Source: Bacteroidota bacterium
GTDB taxonomy: Bacteria; Bacteroidota; Bacteroidia; Bacteroidales; FEN-979
Direction of reading: 5' to 3'
DNA length: 64,000 nucleotides
Assembly: GCA_026391775.1 (NCBI GenBank)
Contig: JAPLDK010000068.1
Location: 1 to 64,000 of the forward strand
The stretch's first letter is position 1. Each line of letters begins with the position of its first letter. A program made the position numbers and the translations under genes. Positions 42,766-51,329 of the stretch are shown here, in pieces. The notes under the pieces are model-generated. The model did no database searches. It saw only the letters and a program-made list of their open reading frames with translations, and had not been told where the DNA came from.

Positions 42766-43530
42766 ATGAACAAGACAATCCTTTTCATCGTAACAGTCTT
42801 TATCCTTATACTTGGTTCTGGCGCTGGACGTGTTTTCGCGCAGACTGACGGCAGCACTAAGGCGGTTGAGCTGGCGACGGACCATAGGGTGAAGGGTCAA
42901 AGCGGATTTCAGCGCTGGCTTGATGAAAAGCCCAGGGGCCTGTACAATAACACAAGTTTTGCGATTGTAAGCGAGAGGGGGAATGTATTCAGCGGCATGC
43001 AGACTGCATTCGGGTATAAGTTCAATCCCCACCTTGGCATTGGAGGAGGCATTGGGATTGAGCGATTAAGTAATCTGCCTACTTACAGCTATTATACAGC
43101 CAATTTCACGTTCCTGCCGGTTTTTGCCGAGGTGAGGTACACCATGCTGAAGACCAGGTTTACCCCTGTGATTGCATTGCAGGGAGGTTATAAAGTGCTT
43201 ATTAACACGCCCTCATCCCAGATGGATGAATGGATGACCTGGATTTACCCTCCTTATGCCTGGAACTATTATTACAATTACGACACTTACACCAGGGGAG
43301 GTTTGTTCGCGACTCTCGAGATCGGCGTGAATGCGAGGGTATACAAGCGGTTTGGGGTTTATGCCTCGGTGAATTATTCGGTGTGGTCGGTTTCGGGTAT
43401 TAATCATTATTGGGTTTACAATGCCACAGAATTTGAACCGGGAAAAATAACTGCAGTTGTTAATGAATATACCCGGGGCGTTCTTGCCTACCAGGGTATT
43501 TTCCTGTTAAGACTGGGGTTTACATTCTAG
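42766..43530 (+). CDS. outer-membrane beta-barrel protein
   Basis: 254 residues with signal peptide (MNKTILFIVTVFILILGSGAGRVFA). Alternating strands such as TAFGYKFNPHLGIGGGIGIERL, FTFLPVFAEVRYTML, FTPVIALQGGYKVL and a final FLLRLGFTF with terminal Phe indicate an eight-stranded-type barrel. No clear function; adhesin or porin-like roles are possible. A hairpin without a T-run lies behind the gene at 43552-43572. Confidence 0.78.
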   Translation: MNKTILFIVTVFILILGSGAGRVFAQTDGSTKAVELATDHRVKGQSGFQRWLDEKPRGLYNNTSFAIVSERGNVFSGMQTAFGYKFNPHLGIGGGIGIERLSNLPTYSYYTANFTFLPVFAEVRYTMLKTRFTPVIALQGGYKVLINTPSSQMDEWMTWIYPPYAWNYYYNYDTYTRGGLFATLEIGVNARVYKRFGVYASVNYSVWSVSGINHYWVYNATEFEPGKITAVVNEYTRGVLAYQGIFLLRLGFTF

Positions 43531-43613
43531 AGATTTCCTGAGAATTAATATGGCGGGGGGCAACACCCCGCCGCATCGTGATTTTCACCAGAGTTTGGTC
43601 CCCCGGGGACTTT

Positions 43614-44405
43614 TCAGAACACTCTTCTGGCAAAATTCTTTATGGCTTTCAGCGTAATTTCAGGGGCTTCGATATATCCCATATGTCCACAGTCGCGCAG
43701 GATCAGGCTTTCGCTGACAGCCGGCAAAGAGATCATGTCCCAGAGTTTTAATGCAGGTGCTTTCGAGTCTTTTAAGCCCAGGATGAACATGACCGGAAGT
43801 TTTGTGGACTTGAGAAGGGCTGTCTGATCCTTACGTTCGCGCATCCCTTTCAGTGCTGCAACAATACCTTCGCGGGGGATCTCCCTGGCGCAGCAAATCA
43901 GGAATTCGATTTCTTTCTGGAATTTTTTGCGGACCTCTTCTGGAAACAAGCCGGGGATAAACATGGAAAGAAAACCGAAACGATCCTTTTTCACGACCTC
44001 AACAGTGCGTGTCCGGTTCCGTTTATCTTCGGGGGAATCGGCGAAGCAGTGGGAATGGAAAAGAACGAAGCCTTTCAGCAATCCGGGGTATTTTGAAGCG
44101 AAGGCAAGGGTAATATAACCGCCCATGGAATGGCCAATAAGCAGGCATTTTTTCAGTTTAAGATATTTGAGGACTGCAAATACCGAATCGACCATGAGCT
44201 CCATGGGATGGGCTTCGGCAATGCATTCGCTTTTACCGTGACCGGGGAGGTCGATGCAAACTACACGATAGTTCTTTGACAGGCGGGCAGAAAAGTGTTT
44301 CCATATTCTAAGGTCTTCGGTGAATCCGTGAAGAAGGACGATTGGATCTCCTTTGCCGTGATCGGTGTAGTGGAGTTCTTTTTTCTTAAATGCAGTATAG
44401 GGCAT
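43614..44405 (-). CDS. alpha/beta hydrolase
   Basis: 263 residues. HG oxyanion segment IVLLHGFTEDLRIW, nucleophile elbow LIGHSMGGY (Ser), late strand VMFILGLKDSKAPA with the acid, and DCGHMGYIEAPE with the catalytic His. The set matches BioH/MenH-like carboxylic-ester hydrolases. No signal peptide, so cytoplasmic. The substrate cannot be read from context, as it stands alone between divergent and convergent neighbours. Confidence 0.9.
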   Translation of the reverse strand: MPYTAFKKKELHYTDHGKGDPIVLLHGFTEDLRIWKHFSARLSKNYRVVCIDLPGHGKSECIAEAHPMELMVDSVFAVLKYLKLKKCLLIGHSMGGYITLAFASKYPGLLKGFVLFHSHCFADSPEDKRNRTRTVEVVKKDRFGFLSMFIPGLFPEEVRKKFQKEIEFLICCAREIPREGIVAALKGMRERKDQTALLKSTKLPVMFILGLKDSKAPALKLWDMISLPAVSESLILRDCGHMGYIEAPEITLKAIKNFARRVF

Positions 44406-44474
44406 GGCGGTGGATTTACGGGAAGAAGGATTAGTACAGCAAAGATATATCTTACATTAAATGTTTCCGTGTCG

Positions 44475-44506
44475 TTTGCATAATGGCCTGGTATTTACTA
44501 TCTTTA
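44475..44506 (+). promoter_or_regulatory. promoter of the T9SS cargo gene at 44532
   Basis: TTTG (44475-44478), 20-base spacer, TATCTTTA (44499-44506): the Bacteroidetes promoter pattern with one mismatch in the last base of the -7 box. It ends 25 bases before the start codon. Confidence 0.65.
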
Positions 44507-44531
44507 CAAATCAACCTAAATTCAGAAGTCT

Positions 44532-45323
44532 ATGAAAAGGAAAGCTTTTTACGCACTGGCAGGCGGATTGCTGCTGTTTATTATTGTATTGGGGAGTTTC
44601 GGTGATGGAGAAGGCGGCTATTCTACAGGAGCACCCCCAGGCAATACCAATTCACCGGGTGACGGCCAGAACTGCACCCATTGTATGGGAGGGACGGCAA
44701 CTCCTGTTACAGGATGGATCACATCGGATGTACCTTCTGCCGGTTATAAAAATGATTCAGTGTATACAATTACTGTAACAGCTACAGGAGCAGGGAACAA
44801 GGGCTTTGAAGTATCTCCCCAGGACCTTGCAGGCAACCTGGTAGGCACATTGTTTGCCGGGACAGGAAGCCAGCTTGTCGGTAGCGGGAAATACATAACC
44901 CATACTACTCCTAAAACAGGAGCATCGGCAACCTGGACATTTACCTGGCAAGCGCCATCAACCGGAAATAACGATATTACTTTTTACGGTTCGATTGCCG
45001 TGACAAAACCTCAAACAAATACAACAACCCTGACCATCACAAAAAACACTGTTGGAATGATCGAGCAGGGAGTTGCAGACCTGACGTTGTATCCAAACCC
45101 TGTAAGGGATAAAATTGTTATTGAGATGCAGTTGCCCAAGGCAGGAGACCTTCGTATCGAGCTGTTAAACATGAGGGGCCTTACTGTTGCAATATTGTTG
45201 GATGAATACAGTCCTTCGGGGGCCTTCAGCAGGAAATTTGCAGTGAATCGGCCGGCAGGGATGTATTTTCTCAGAATAAAAACTGACAATGGATTGTTGA
45301 CAAAAAAGCTGATCGTGGAATAA
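44532..45323 (+). CDS. T9SS-secreted protein with choice-of-anchor/Reeler-like domain
   Basis: 263 residues with a signal (MKRKAFYALAGGLLLFIIVLGSFG). GAPPGNTNSPGDGQNCTHC near residues 33-51 is the characteristic head of this exported domain family, in which CxxCH-like cysteines are often present; here the residue after the second Cys is Met, so no heme motif. The beta-rich region to about 175 (YTITVTATGAGNKGFEVSP...TFTWQAPSTG) is followed by a type A sorting domain (LTLYPNPVRDKIVIEM ... PAGMYFLRIKTDNG). Confidence 0.85.
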   Translation: MKRKAFYALAGGLLLFIIVLGSFGDGEGGYSTGAPPGNTNSPGDGQNCTHCMGGTATPVTGWITSDVPSAGYKNDSVYTITVTATGAGNKGFEVSPQDLAGNLVGTLFAGTGSQLVGSGKYITHTTPKTGASATWTFTWQAPSTGNNDITFYGSIAVTKPQTNTTTLTITKNTVGMIEQGVADLTLYPNPVRDKIVIEMQLPKAGDLRIELLNMRGLTVAILLDEYSPSGAFSRKFAVNRPAGMYFLRIKTDNGLLTKKLIVE

Positions 45324-45371
45324 GTCCACAGTAATTTGGCTTTATTTTTACAGGGTTATTAATCAGGAGCT

Positions 45372-46535
45372 ATGAAATTCAGCCCGGGTTTAACCCTGGT
45401 CTTGATTCTTTTCACATGCAGCCAGGCAGGATACACCCAGGTTCAGCCTGCAAGTTCAAACTACAATGCCGTGCTCTCAAACACGGGGCAGTTTGGGATT
45501 ACTTTTGGACCTGCAATTTATCACGGGGACCTGAATGTCGGGAATTTTACTTTTAAACGTTCTACCGGAATGGCTGCCAGTCTGTTCGGACAATATTACT
45601 TTTCGAATGTCTTCGGGTTCAGGATATCCTTATACAGCGGGATCCTGAACGGGGGGATAAAAACCTACGAAAAAAGCGGGACGCAGGTGGAGGATTCGTT
45701 CACGGGGATCATTCTGGAGGGGGACCTTCATATGATTGTGAATTTCTCGAACCTGTTTTTCAAGCCAAGTCCCAGGCGGAAGTTTTTTGTTTACGGTATG
45801 GTTGGGCTTGGTTATGGCGGATGGTACTCTAAACTCACCAACAAAGTTTACAATTACGATTCCCTTCAGTATGACAATCCACTAAGCAATTTTAATGCAA
45901 GCTTTGTAGTCCCTGCAGGTCTGGGGTTTTACTACAGGATCGGGAACAGGCTTAATCTGGGGTTTGAGTACAGCTACAAGACCTATTTTTCCGACAAGCT
46001 TGACAATTCGACAGGCGGCTATCCTTACGACGCAGTTCATTATGTAGCCCTGAACCTTTCTTTCAACCTGGGAACAGGCCTGGCGAAAGGCCGCGGCAGC
46101 AAGCCCCGCAAGAGTCAGCAGATGCAACCTTCGGAGTATCCGGTGTCGTATCCCGTTTATACGCCTCCCATCTCCCGGGAATATTCTCCGCCCCCGGAAG
46201 CAGGACCGGTTGAGCTACCCCCTTCAAAGATGGAGTATCGCAGGGAGAAGCCCCAGTCAAAAGCAAGTCCAAAGACCAGGGAAGTGTTTTGCTATTCGGT
46301 GCAGATCTTTGCCTTTGACCAGCACAGGTATTCGGCTGAGCAGATTAAACAGCATTATCATATCACAGAAGCAGTGCGGCTGGAAAAGCAAGGGAACGTT
46401 GAACGGTTTGTGGTTGGGAAATGCACCGACCTGGAATGTGCAAGGGCGTTAAAGGAACGGATGAGGAAGCACGGGATACAGGACGCATTTATTGTTGCGT
46501 ACCAGAACGGGAGGCGGCATCATTCGGTAAAATAA
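45372..46535 (+). CDS. outer-membrane barrel protein with C-terminal SPOR domain
   Basis: 387 residues. A signal peptide and a barrel of about 230 residues (ITFGPAIYHGDLNVGNF, GFRISLYSGILNGG, LGFYYRIGNRLNLGFEYSYKTYF, VALNLSFNLG) are followed by a Pro/Ser-rich linker (about 240-300). A C-terminal SPOR domain follows (VFCYSVQIFAFDQHRYSAEQIKQHY...ERFVVGKCTDLECARALKERMRKHGIQDAFIVAYQNGRR). SPOR domains bind denuded peptidoglycan, so the protein may tether the outer membrane to the wall, perhaps at the division site. Confidence 0.85.
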   Translation: MKFSPGLTLVLILFTCSQAGYTQVQPASSNYNAVLSNTGQFGITFGPAIYHGDLNVGNFTFKRSTGMAASLFGQYYFSNVFGFRISLYSGILNGGIKTYEKSGTQVEDSFTGIILEGDLHMIVNFSNLFFKPSPRRKFFVYGMVGLGYGGWYSKLTNKVYNYDSLQYDNPLSNFNASFVVPAGLGFYYRIGNRLNLGFEYSYKTYFSDKLDNSTGGYPYDAVHYVALNLSFNLGTGLAKGRGSKPRKSQQMQPSEYPVSYPVYTPPISREYSPPPEAGPVELPPSKMEYRREKPQSKASPKTREVFCYSVQIFAFDQHRYSAEQIKQHYHITEAVRLEKQGNVERFVVGKCTDLECARALKERMRKHGIQDAFIVAYQNGRRHHSVK

Positions 46536-46567
46536 TTTGCATTTCCGGTTTGTTTTACTTATCTTTG
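46536..46567 (+). promoter_or_regulatory. Bacteroidetes-type promoter for the lipoprotein at 46606
   Basis: TTTG (46536-46539), 20 bases, TATCTTTG (46560-46567): an exact match to TTTG-N20-TAnnTTTG. The box begins right after the stop codon of the SPOR gene and ends 38 bases before the next start. Confidence 0.78.
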
Positions 46568-46605
46568 TCCATACATTAACCTGGTAAAATTTAAAAATAA
46601 ATCCT

Positions 46606-47169
46606 ATGAAAACACGTGTTTATATTTCGCTGGTGATATTGCTGGCGATCCCTCTAATATATCTTTCTTCCTGCAGCAAGGTAAAGGAACTTACTGCTGT
46701 TGATGTATCAATGAAACTTCCGCGTCATCATTTCACCTACACTGCGACCAATTTAAAGTCGGATTCAGGTGAGGTCATACTATACTCGGGCCATGTAACT
46801 GTTAATCTTGACAGTGTTCTGAATGCATATGGTTTATCATCAGGGATCATCCAGACCACAATTTTCACATACCTGGCTGTAACTATTGAACAACCGCCTG
46901 ATTCAACCTTTCATTGGCTGACTTCGATGCGCTCTACGGTTTCCGACAATGCGAACTTTCAGCCGGAGAACCTGATTGGCAGTGTGACTAACAGTAATCC
47001 CACTGCAAAGACGGTCGTTGTCACATTAAACAATTTGAACATCCGTCCTTATCTTACAAATCCCAGTTTTTATGTAAGGGTTTACGCGGTGCTTAACGGG
47101 CCTTTGCCTGCAGTAACCGTTGGCATGTTCCTCGATGGAACAATACAACTTCATATTGAACCTTTATAG
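46606..47169 (+). CDS. lipoprotein of unknown function
   Basis: 187 residues, signal with lipobox IPLIYLSSCSKV (Cys23). The mature part looks all-beta, with VDVSMKLPRHHFTYTATNLKSDSGEVILYSG and alternating hydrophobics to the end. No recognised domain. It has its own promoter and a strong terminator, so it is a single-gene unit. Confidence 0.75.
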   Translation: MKTRVYISLVILLAIPLIYLSSCSKVKELTAVDVSMKLPRHHFTYTATNLKSDSGEVILYSGHVTVNLDSVLNAYGLSSGIIQTTIFTYLAVTIEQPPDSTFHWLTSMRSTVSDNANFQPENLIGSVTNSNPTAKTVVVTLNNLNIRPYLTNPSFYVRVYAVLNGPLPAVTVGMFLDGTIQLHIEPL

Positions 47170-47187
47170 CAAATGCTTATTATAAGT

Positions 47188-47224
47188 AAACAGGCTGCAA
47201 GGTGTTCCTTGCAGCCTGTTTTAT
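47188..47224 (+). terminator. strong intrinsic terminator
   Basis: Perfect 14-bp stem, AACAGGCTGCAAGG (47189-47202) with CCTTGCAGCCTGTT (47207-47220), 4-base loop TGTT and a short T-run. It ends the lipoprotein transcript and separates it from the nitroreductase. Confidence 0.88.
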
Positions 47225-47260
47225 AAGATAATCCACCAGGAGAAAATTAATAAACCCTAT

Positions 47261-47809
47261 ATGATCCTTGAACCAATCACCAAACGCAGAAGCCATTTTT
47301 CTTTTTCCGGAGAACCGGTTGCACAGGAAAAACTTCTTGAAATCATCGAAGCTGCCACACATGCTCCTTCCGGAGGGAACAATCAGCCCTGGCGGTATTA
47401 TTACGCACTGAATGGAACAAGCGGTTTTGATGCACTTCTCGGCTGTCTTGATGAAGGTAACCAACGTTATGCCGACAAGGCCGGAGCTCTGATACTTTCA
47501 GCAGCCCAGATGAAGTATGTTTACAAGGATAAAGAATATAAAAACTCTCATGCATGGCATGATACCGGCCTTGCAAATTCCCTGCTGCTTATCCAGGCTG
47601 TTGCTATCGGTTTGAAATCACATCCCATGGGGGGCTTTGATCCTGAAAAAGCACGTAAAGTTGCAAATCTTGGCCCTGATTACGATCCGGTTGTAATGAT
47701 AGCGGTAGGATACCCGGGAAACGAGGCAAGCCTGCCTGCAGATATTCTTAAAAAACAGACCGCTCCCCGCAAGCGTAAGCCGTTTGAAGAGATTGTAAAG
47801 CAACTTTGA
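47261..47809 (+). CDS. nitroreductase family protein
   Basis: 182 residues of a flavin-dependent fold. MILEPITKRRSHFSFSGEPV and ATHAPSGGNNQPWRYY are the FMN-binding start, and GLANSLLLIQAVAIGLKSHPMGGFDPEKARK with VMIAVGYPGN are the later flavin-contacting segments. Reductant and substrate are not identifiable. It precedes the corrinoid-protein trio by about 40 bases; a functional link is only suggested by position. Confidence 0.9.
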   Translation: MILEPITKRRSHFSFSGEPVAQEKLLEIIEAATHAPSGGNNQPWRYYYALNGTSGFDALLGCLDEGNQRYADKAGALILSAAQMKYVYKDKEYKNSHAWHDTGLANSLLLIQAVAIGLKSHPMGGFDPEKARKVANLGPDYDPVVMIAVGYPGNEASLPADILKKQTAPRKRKPFEEIVKQL

Positions 47810-47846
47810 GATTTTGTTAATCAGGTATTAACTGATTGTTCATACT

Positions 47847-48485
47847 ATGCATGACATTCAAGCACTTGTTCAGGATCTTGAGCGCGCTTTGCTTAGCCTG
47901 AACCGTAATGAAGCGATAAAGATAATTCATCAGGCTTCAACTCAATCTTCTCCCATAGAAGCTGCATGTGAAGTAGTTACTGAGGCCCTTGATCATATTG
48001 GTGCGGGATGGGAGGAAGGCAGGTATTCATTATCTCAGGTCTATATCAGCGGATTGATTTGCGAGGAAGCCGTGGATGCCGTTTTACCCCGGGAAGCTCC
48101 TGAACGTAAGGATCAGCCCAAAATGGCCATAGGTGTATTTGCCGATTACCATCTTTTAGGGAAAAGGATAATTTATTCAAGCCTGAGGGCTGCCGGATTT
48201 GAACTTACCGATCTCGGAAGCGGTCTTAATACTGAAGATGTGGTAAAAATGGTTCACAAACAACAGATCTCCGTTTTACTATTATCGACCCTCATGCTTC
48301 CCTCGGCCTTAAAGATCAAAGAACTTACACGGCAACTGAAGGACATGCCGGTGAAAGTTGTTGTGGGCGGAGCTCCATTCCGTTTTGATGAAAACCTCTG
48401 GAAAGAAGTAGGTGCATATGCCACAGGTAAAACTCCAAAGGAAGCGCTGGAAATTGTCAATAATCTGACGGGAGGGAAGGTATGA
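47847..48485 (+). CDS. cobalamin-binding (corrinoid) protein
   Basis: 212 residues with the two domains of corrinoid methyl carriers: a four-helix cap (about 1-85, GAGWEEGRYSLSQVYISGLICEEAVDAVLP) and a B12 Rossmann domain with D100-Y-H102-L-L-G105, S147-T-L149 and G174-G175. This is the DxHxxG-SxL-GG signature of base-off/His-on binding, with His102 as the cobalt ligand. It overlaps the MtaA-like gene by ATGA. It should carry a methyl group, or report corrinoid state to the kinase encoded two genes on. Confidence 0.92.
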   Translation: MHDIQALVQDLERALLSLNRNEAIKIIHQASTQSSPIEAACEVVTEALDHIGAGWEEGRYSLSQVYISGLICEEAVDAVLPREAPERKDQPKMAIGVFADYHLLGKRIIYSSLRAAGFELTDLGSGLNTEDVVKMVHKQQISVLLLSTLMLPSALKIKELTRQLKDMPVKVVVGGAPFRFDENLWKEVGAYATGKTPKEALEIVNNLTGGKV

Positions 48486-49534
48486 ATACAATGGCAATCA
48501 CATCTATGGAGAGGGTCCTGAAAACCCTGGGCCACCAGGAACCTGACCGTGTTCCCATGTTTCTCATGCTTACAATGCATGGAGCAAAAGAGCTTGGGCT
48601 CAGTATCAGGGAATATTTCTCAAAGCCCGAACATGTTATTGAAGGCCAGCTCAGGCTGGGACAGAAATACCAGAACGATTGCATTGTTCCATTTTTTTAT
48701 GGACCGCTTGAGATTGAAGCCTTCGGAGGGGAAGTGATATGGGCTGATGACGGTCCCCCAAATTCAGGGGAACCCTTTATCCGCAGTATAGAACAGATAA
48801 ATCATCTCAAAATGCCGGATGCCCGGTCCAGCAAAGTCCTTCAGAAGGTATACAAGGCGACAGAAGGGTTAAATAAAGAAGTCGGGAATAAAATACCGAT
48901 CATTGGTGTGGTGATGTCGCCATTCTCTTTACCGGTTATGCAGATGGGTTTTGATAAATATCTTGAGATCATGTTTTTCAGGCCCGATCTTTTTAAGCGC
49001 CTGATGGAAGTGAACCAGGAATTCTGCGTGAATTTCGCTAACAGGCAGCTGGAAGCAGGAGCAACAGCCATCTGTTATTTCGATCCGGTTTCTTCGACCA
49101 CCATAATCCCCAGGGAAACATACCTCAAAACCGGGTTCCTTATCGCTCAGCAGACTATATCAAGGATCAAAGGGCCTACGGCCACACATTTTGCATCGGG
49201 GCGGATAATGGATATCGTTGATGATATTGCAAAAACGGGGACAGCTGCTGTTGGGACCAGCACCAGTGAAGATATCGGTATGATGAAAGTTGCCTGCAAA
49301 GGCAAATTGACAGTGATTGGCAATATGAACGGAATTGACATGCGTAACTGGGACAGAACCAAGACTGTGCATATCGTCAAGGATATAATCCGAAAAGCCG
49401 CCCCGGGCGGAGGATTTATATTGAGTGACAATCATGGTGAGATCCCTTTCCAGGTAAGTGAAGAAACGCTTATGACCATTTCAGAAACTGTTCAAACGTA
49501 CGGCCATTACCCAATTCAGCTCTCTGATGGATAA
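48482..49534 (+). CDS. MtaA/CmuA-like (uroporphyrinogen decarboxylase family) protein
   Basis: 350 residues of the UroD barrel family, with DRVPMFLMLTMHGAKELG near residue 22 and CYFDPVSSTTIIPRETY at about 198-213. In MtaA/MtbA/CmuA methyltransferases zinc is held by H-x-C and a distant Cys. The corresponding positions here appear to read H236-F-A238 and SDNHG (around 315-319), so the thiol ligands are missing. It is therefore unlikely to be a standard thiol methyltransferase. Sandwiched by overlaps between the corrinoid protein and the sensor kinase, it probably works with both. Confidence 0.82.
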   Translation: MNTMAITSMERVLKTLGHQEPDRVPMFLMLTMHGAKELGLSIREYFSKPEHVIEGQLRLGQKYQNDCIVPFFYGPLEIEAFGGEVIWADDGPPNSGEPFIRSIEQINHLKMPDARSSKVLQKVYKATEGLNKEVGNKIPIIGVVMSPFSLPVMQMGFDKYLEIMFFRPDLFKRLMEVNQEFCVNFANRQLEAGATAICYFDPVSSTTIIPRETYLKTGFLIAQQTISRIKGPTATHFASGRIMDIVDDIAKTGTAAVGTSTSEDIGMMKVACKGKLTVIGNMNGIDMRNWDRTKTVHIVKDIIRKAAPGGGFILSDNHGEIPFQVSEETLMTISETVQTYGHYPIQLSDG

Positions 49535-51284
49535 GTCACTCTGTTTTTTCGTTTGTGAAACACTATACCCTGAAGTGGATCATGTGCTGAGGTCGGGCAA
49601 TTATACTGGTGTGATTGCCTTAAAGATTCCGGTAAAGTGTTCAGGGCCGTTTCTTACCGATGAACACCTTCAGGCACTTGCTGCAAAAAGCCCGGAATTA
49701 TTCGGTAAAGGTATAATCATCGGGAGCAGTTGCATAAGGCATTCCACTTCATTTCCAATTGAGAACCGTAACATCAGTTTTGTAAAAGTGGACCATTGCC
49801 TGGATATTCTTGCTCCCCCAAGTCTCATCAACCAGCTTTTCAGGGAACAGGCCTACATCATTTCAAACGGCTGGTTTTACAATTTCAGGTCTAATCTCGA
49901 TCAGTGGGGTTTTGACCGGGATACTGCAAGGAAATTTTTCGGAGAATCGACAAAAAAGCTCATCATGCTGAATACCGGTATTCCCATGGAATTCCGGGAA
50001 AAGCTTGAAGAGATGTCGGATTTCATGGGGCTTCCCTTTGAAATTATTAATATAGGGATGGACTATTGTAACCTTTTTATAAAGGACCTTATCCTGGATT
50101 GGCAAAAAGGACAGGAATCATTAAGTTTCAAATCGGAACTCGCCAGGGACTTAAAACGATCGGCCGATTATGCAGTTGTATTCCATGAGATCAACAACCT
50201 GATGCTTCTTACGGAGGAAAGCAGCATTATCATGCATTTGTTTAAAGTACTGAATGCACTCTGTGCCCCGGGCAATATTGTTTACAACCCGGTTTCCGGC
50301 GGGGTTTGCCAGCCTCAAGTTTGGTTCAGGGACCAAAGAGCGGAAGGGAACCCGGACGTTAAAACCGGTTTTACCATAGAGCTATATCATGATGCAGAAA
50401 TTGGAAGTGTCACTTTAAGCGGGATTGCTTTCCCCGAATATCTTGATCATTATATTGAGCTTTCGCAGATGATAGGCAAGATATGCAGCCTGGCAATTGA
50501 CAATGCCAGGAAATTCAAGGCAATTCTGGAAAATGAAAATTATTCTGTGGAGCAGGCAAAGAAACTGAAAGAGCTGAATGCCATGAAGGACAAATTCTTT
50601 TCCATCATAGGGCATGACCTGAGAAGCCCGCTTTCAACCATTCTTGGATTTTTGGAATTACTCAGCAATGCCGAAGCTGACTTTTCGCCGGGTGCAAGGG
50701 AAAAGGTATTCCAAAAGATGTCATCACTGGTTAGGAAAACGTATGAACTTCTTGAAAATCTTCTGGAATGGGCAAGGCTTCAAACCCAAGGGAATGAAAT
50801 CAATCCGTCAGTTTTTAACCTTGCCAAGATTGTCCGTGAAACCGTTGATCTTATAAGGCCCTCTGCCGAAGCCAAGGACATTGAGATCGGTAATCTTCTT
50901 ACGGGCCCGATGCAGGTCTTTGCTGACAAGGATTCTGTGAGGTCAGTTTTACGAAACCTCATAACCAATGCAGTAAAATTTACGAATGTAAACGGGAATA
51001 TTGAAATTTCAGCAAAGGCCGAACAAAATTTTGCCTGGATATATGTGAAAGACAATGGCGTTGGCATTTCCGATTCTTCTCTCCCAAAACTTTTCAGGAT
51101 CGATTCCGGATTCTCCACTGCCGGCACAGCCAAGGAAAAAGGTACAGGCCTGGGATTGATTCTTTGCCGTGAACTGATAGAGCGCAACAAGGGCAGCATA
51201 GGTGTGGAAAGCAAGCAGGAACAGGGATCTACTTTCTGGTTCACCCTGCCCCTGGCAGTGATGCTGATGGACGATCCTCGGTAA
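49527..51284 (+). CDS. sensor histidine kinase with DUF1638-like N-terminal domain
   Basis: 585 residues, no membrane segment visible. Residues 1-190 resemble DUF1638 proteins, which often neighbour corrinoid methyltransferases: CFFVCETLYPEV, GIIIGSSCIRHS and VDHCLDIL, with cysteines at 6, 10, 38, 69 and 91. A GAF-like region spans about 210-330. The HisKA box is FSIIGHDLRSP with His363, and the HATPase domain has RNLITNAVKF, VKDNGVGI and GTGLGLILC. The start overlaps the previous gene by 8 bases. No response regulator is nearby. Confidence 0.82.
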   Translation: MDKSLCFFVCETLYPEVDHVLRSGNYTGVIALKIPVKCSGPFLTDEHLQALAAKSPELFGKGIIIGSSCIRHSTSFPIENRNISFVKVDHCLDILAPPSLINQLFREQAYIISNGWFYNFRSNLDQWGFDRDTARKFFGESTKKLIMLNTGIPMEFREKLEEMSDFMGLPFEIINIGMDYCNLFIKDLILDWQKGQESLSFKSELARDLKRSADYAVVFHEINNLMLLTEESSIIMHLFKVLNALCAPGNIVYNPVSGGVCQPQVWFRDQRAEGNPDVKTGFTIELYHDAEIGSVTLSGIAFPEYLDHYIELSQMIGKICSLAIDNARKFKAILENENYSVEQAKKLKELNAMKDKFFSIIGHDLRSPLSTILGFLELLSNAEADFSPGAREKVFQKMSSLVRKTYELLENLLEWARLQTQGNEINPSVFNLAKIVRETVDLIRPSAEAKDIEIGNLLTGPMQVFADKDSVRSVLRNLITNAVKFTNVNGNIEISAKAEQNFAWIYVKDNGVGISDSSLPKLFRIDSGFSTAGTAKEKGTGLGLILCRELIERNKGSIGVESKQEQGSTFWFTLPLAVMLMDDPR

Positions 51285-51329
51285 AGTGCCGGAAATTTCC
51301 GATCTTTGGGCATTCAAAACCTTTATTCT

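Noticed and set aside
43552-43572. GC-rich hairpin GGCGGGG/CCCCGCC as a terminator
   Set aside because: Only 7 bp and no T-run on either side; kept as a possible weak structure only.
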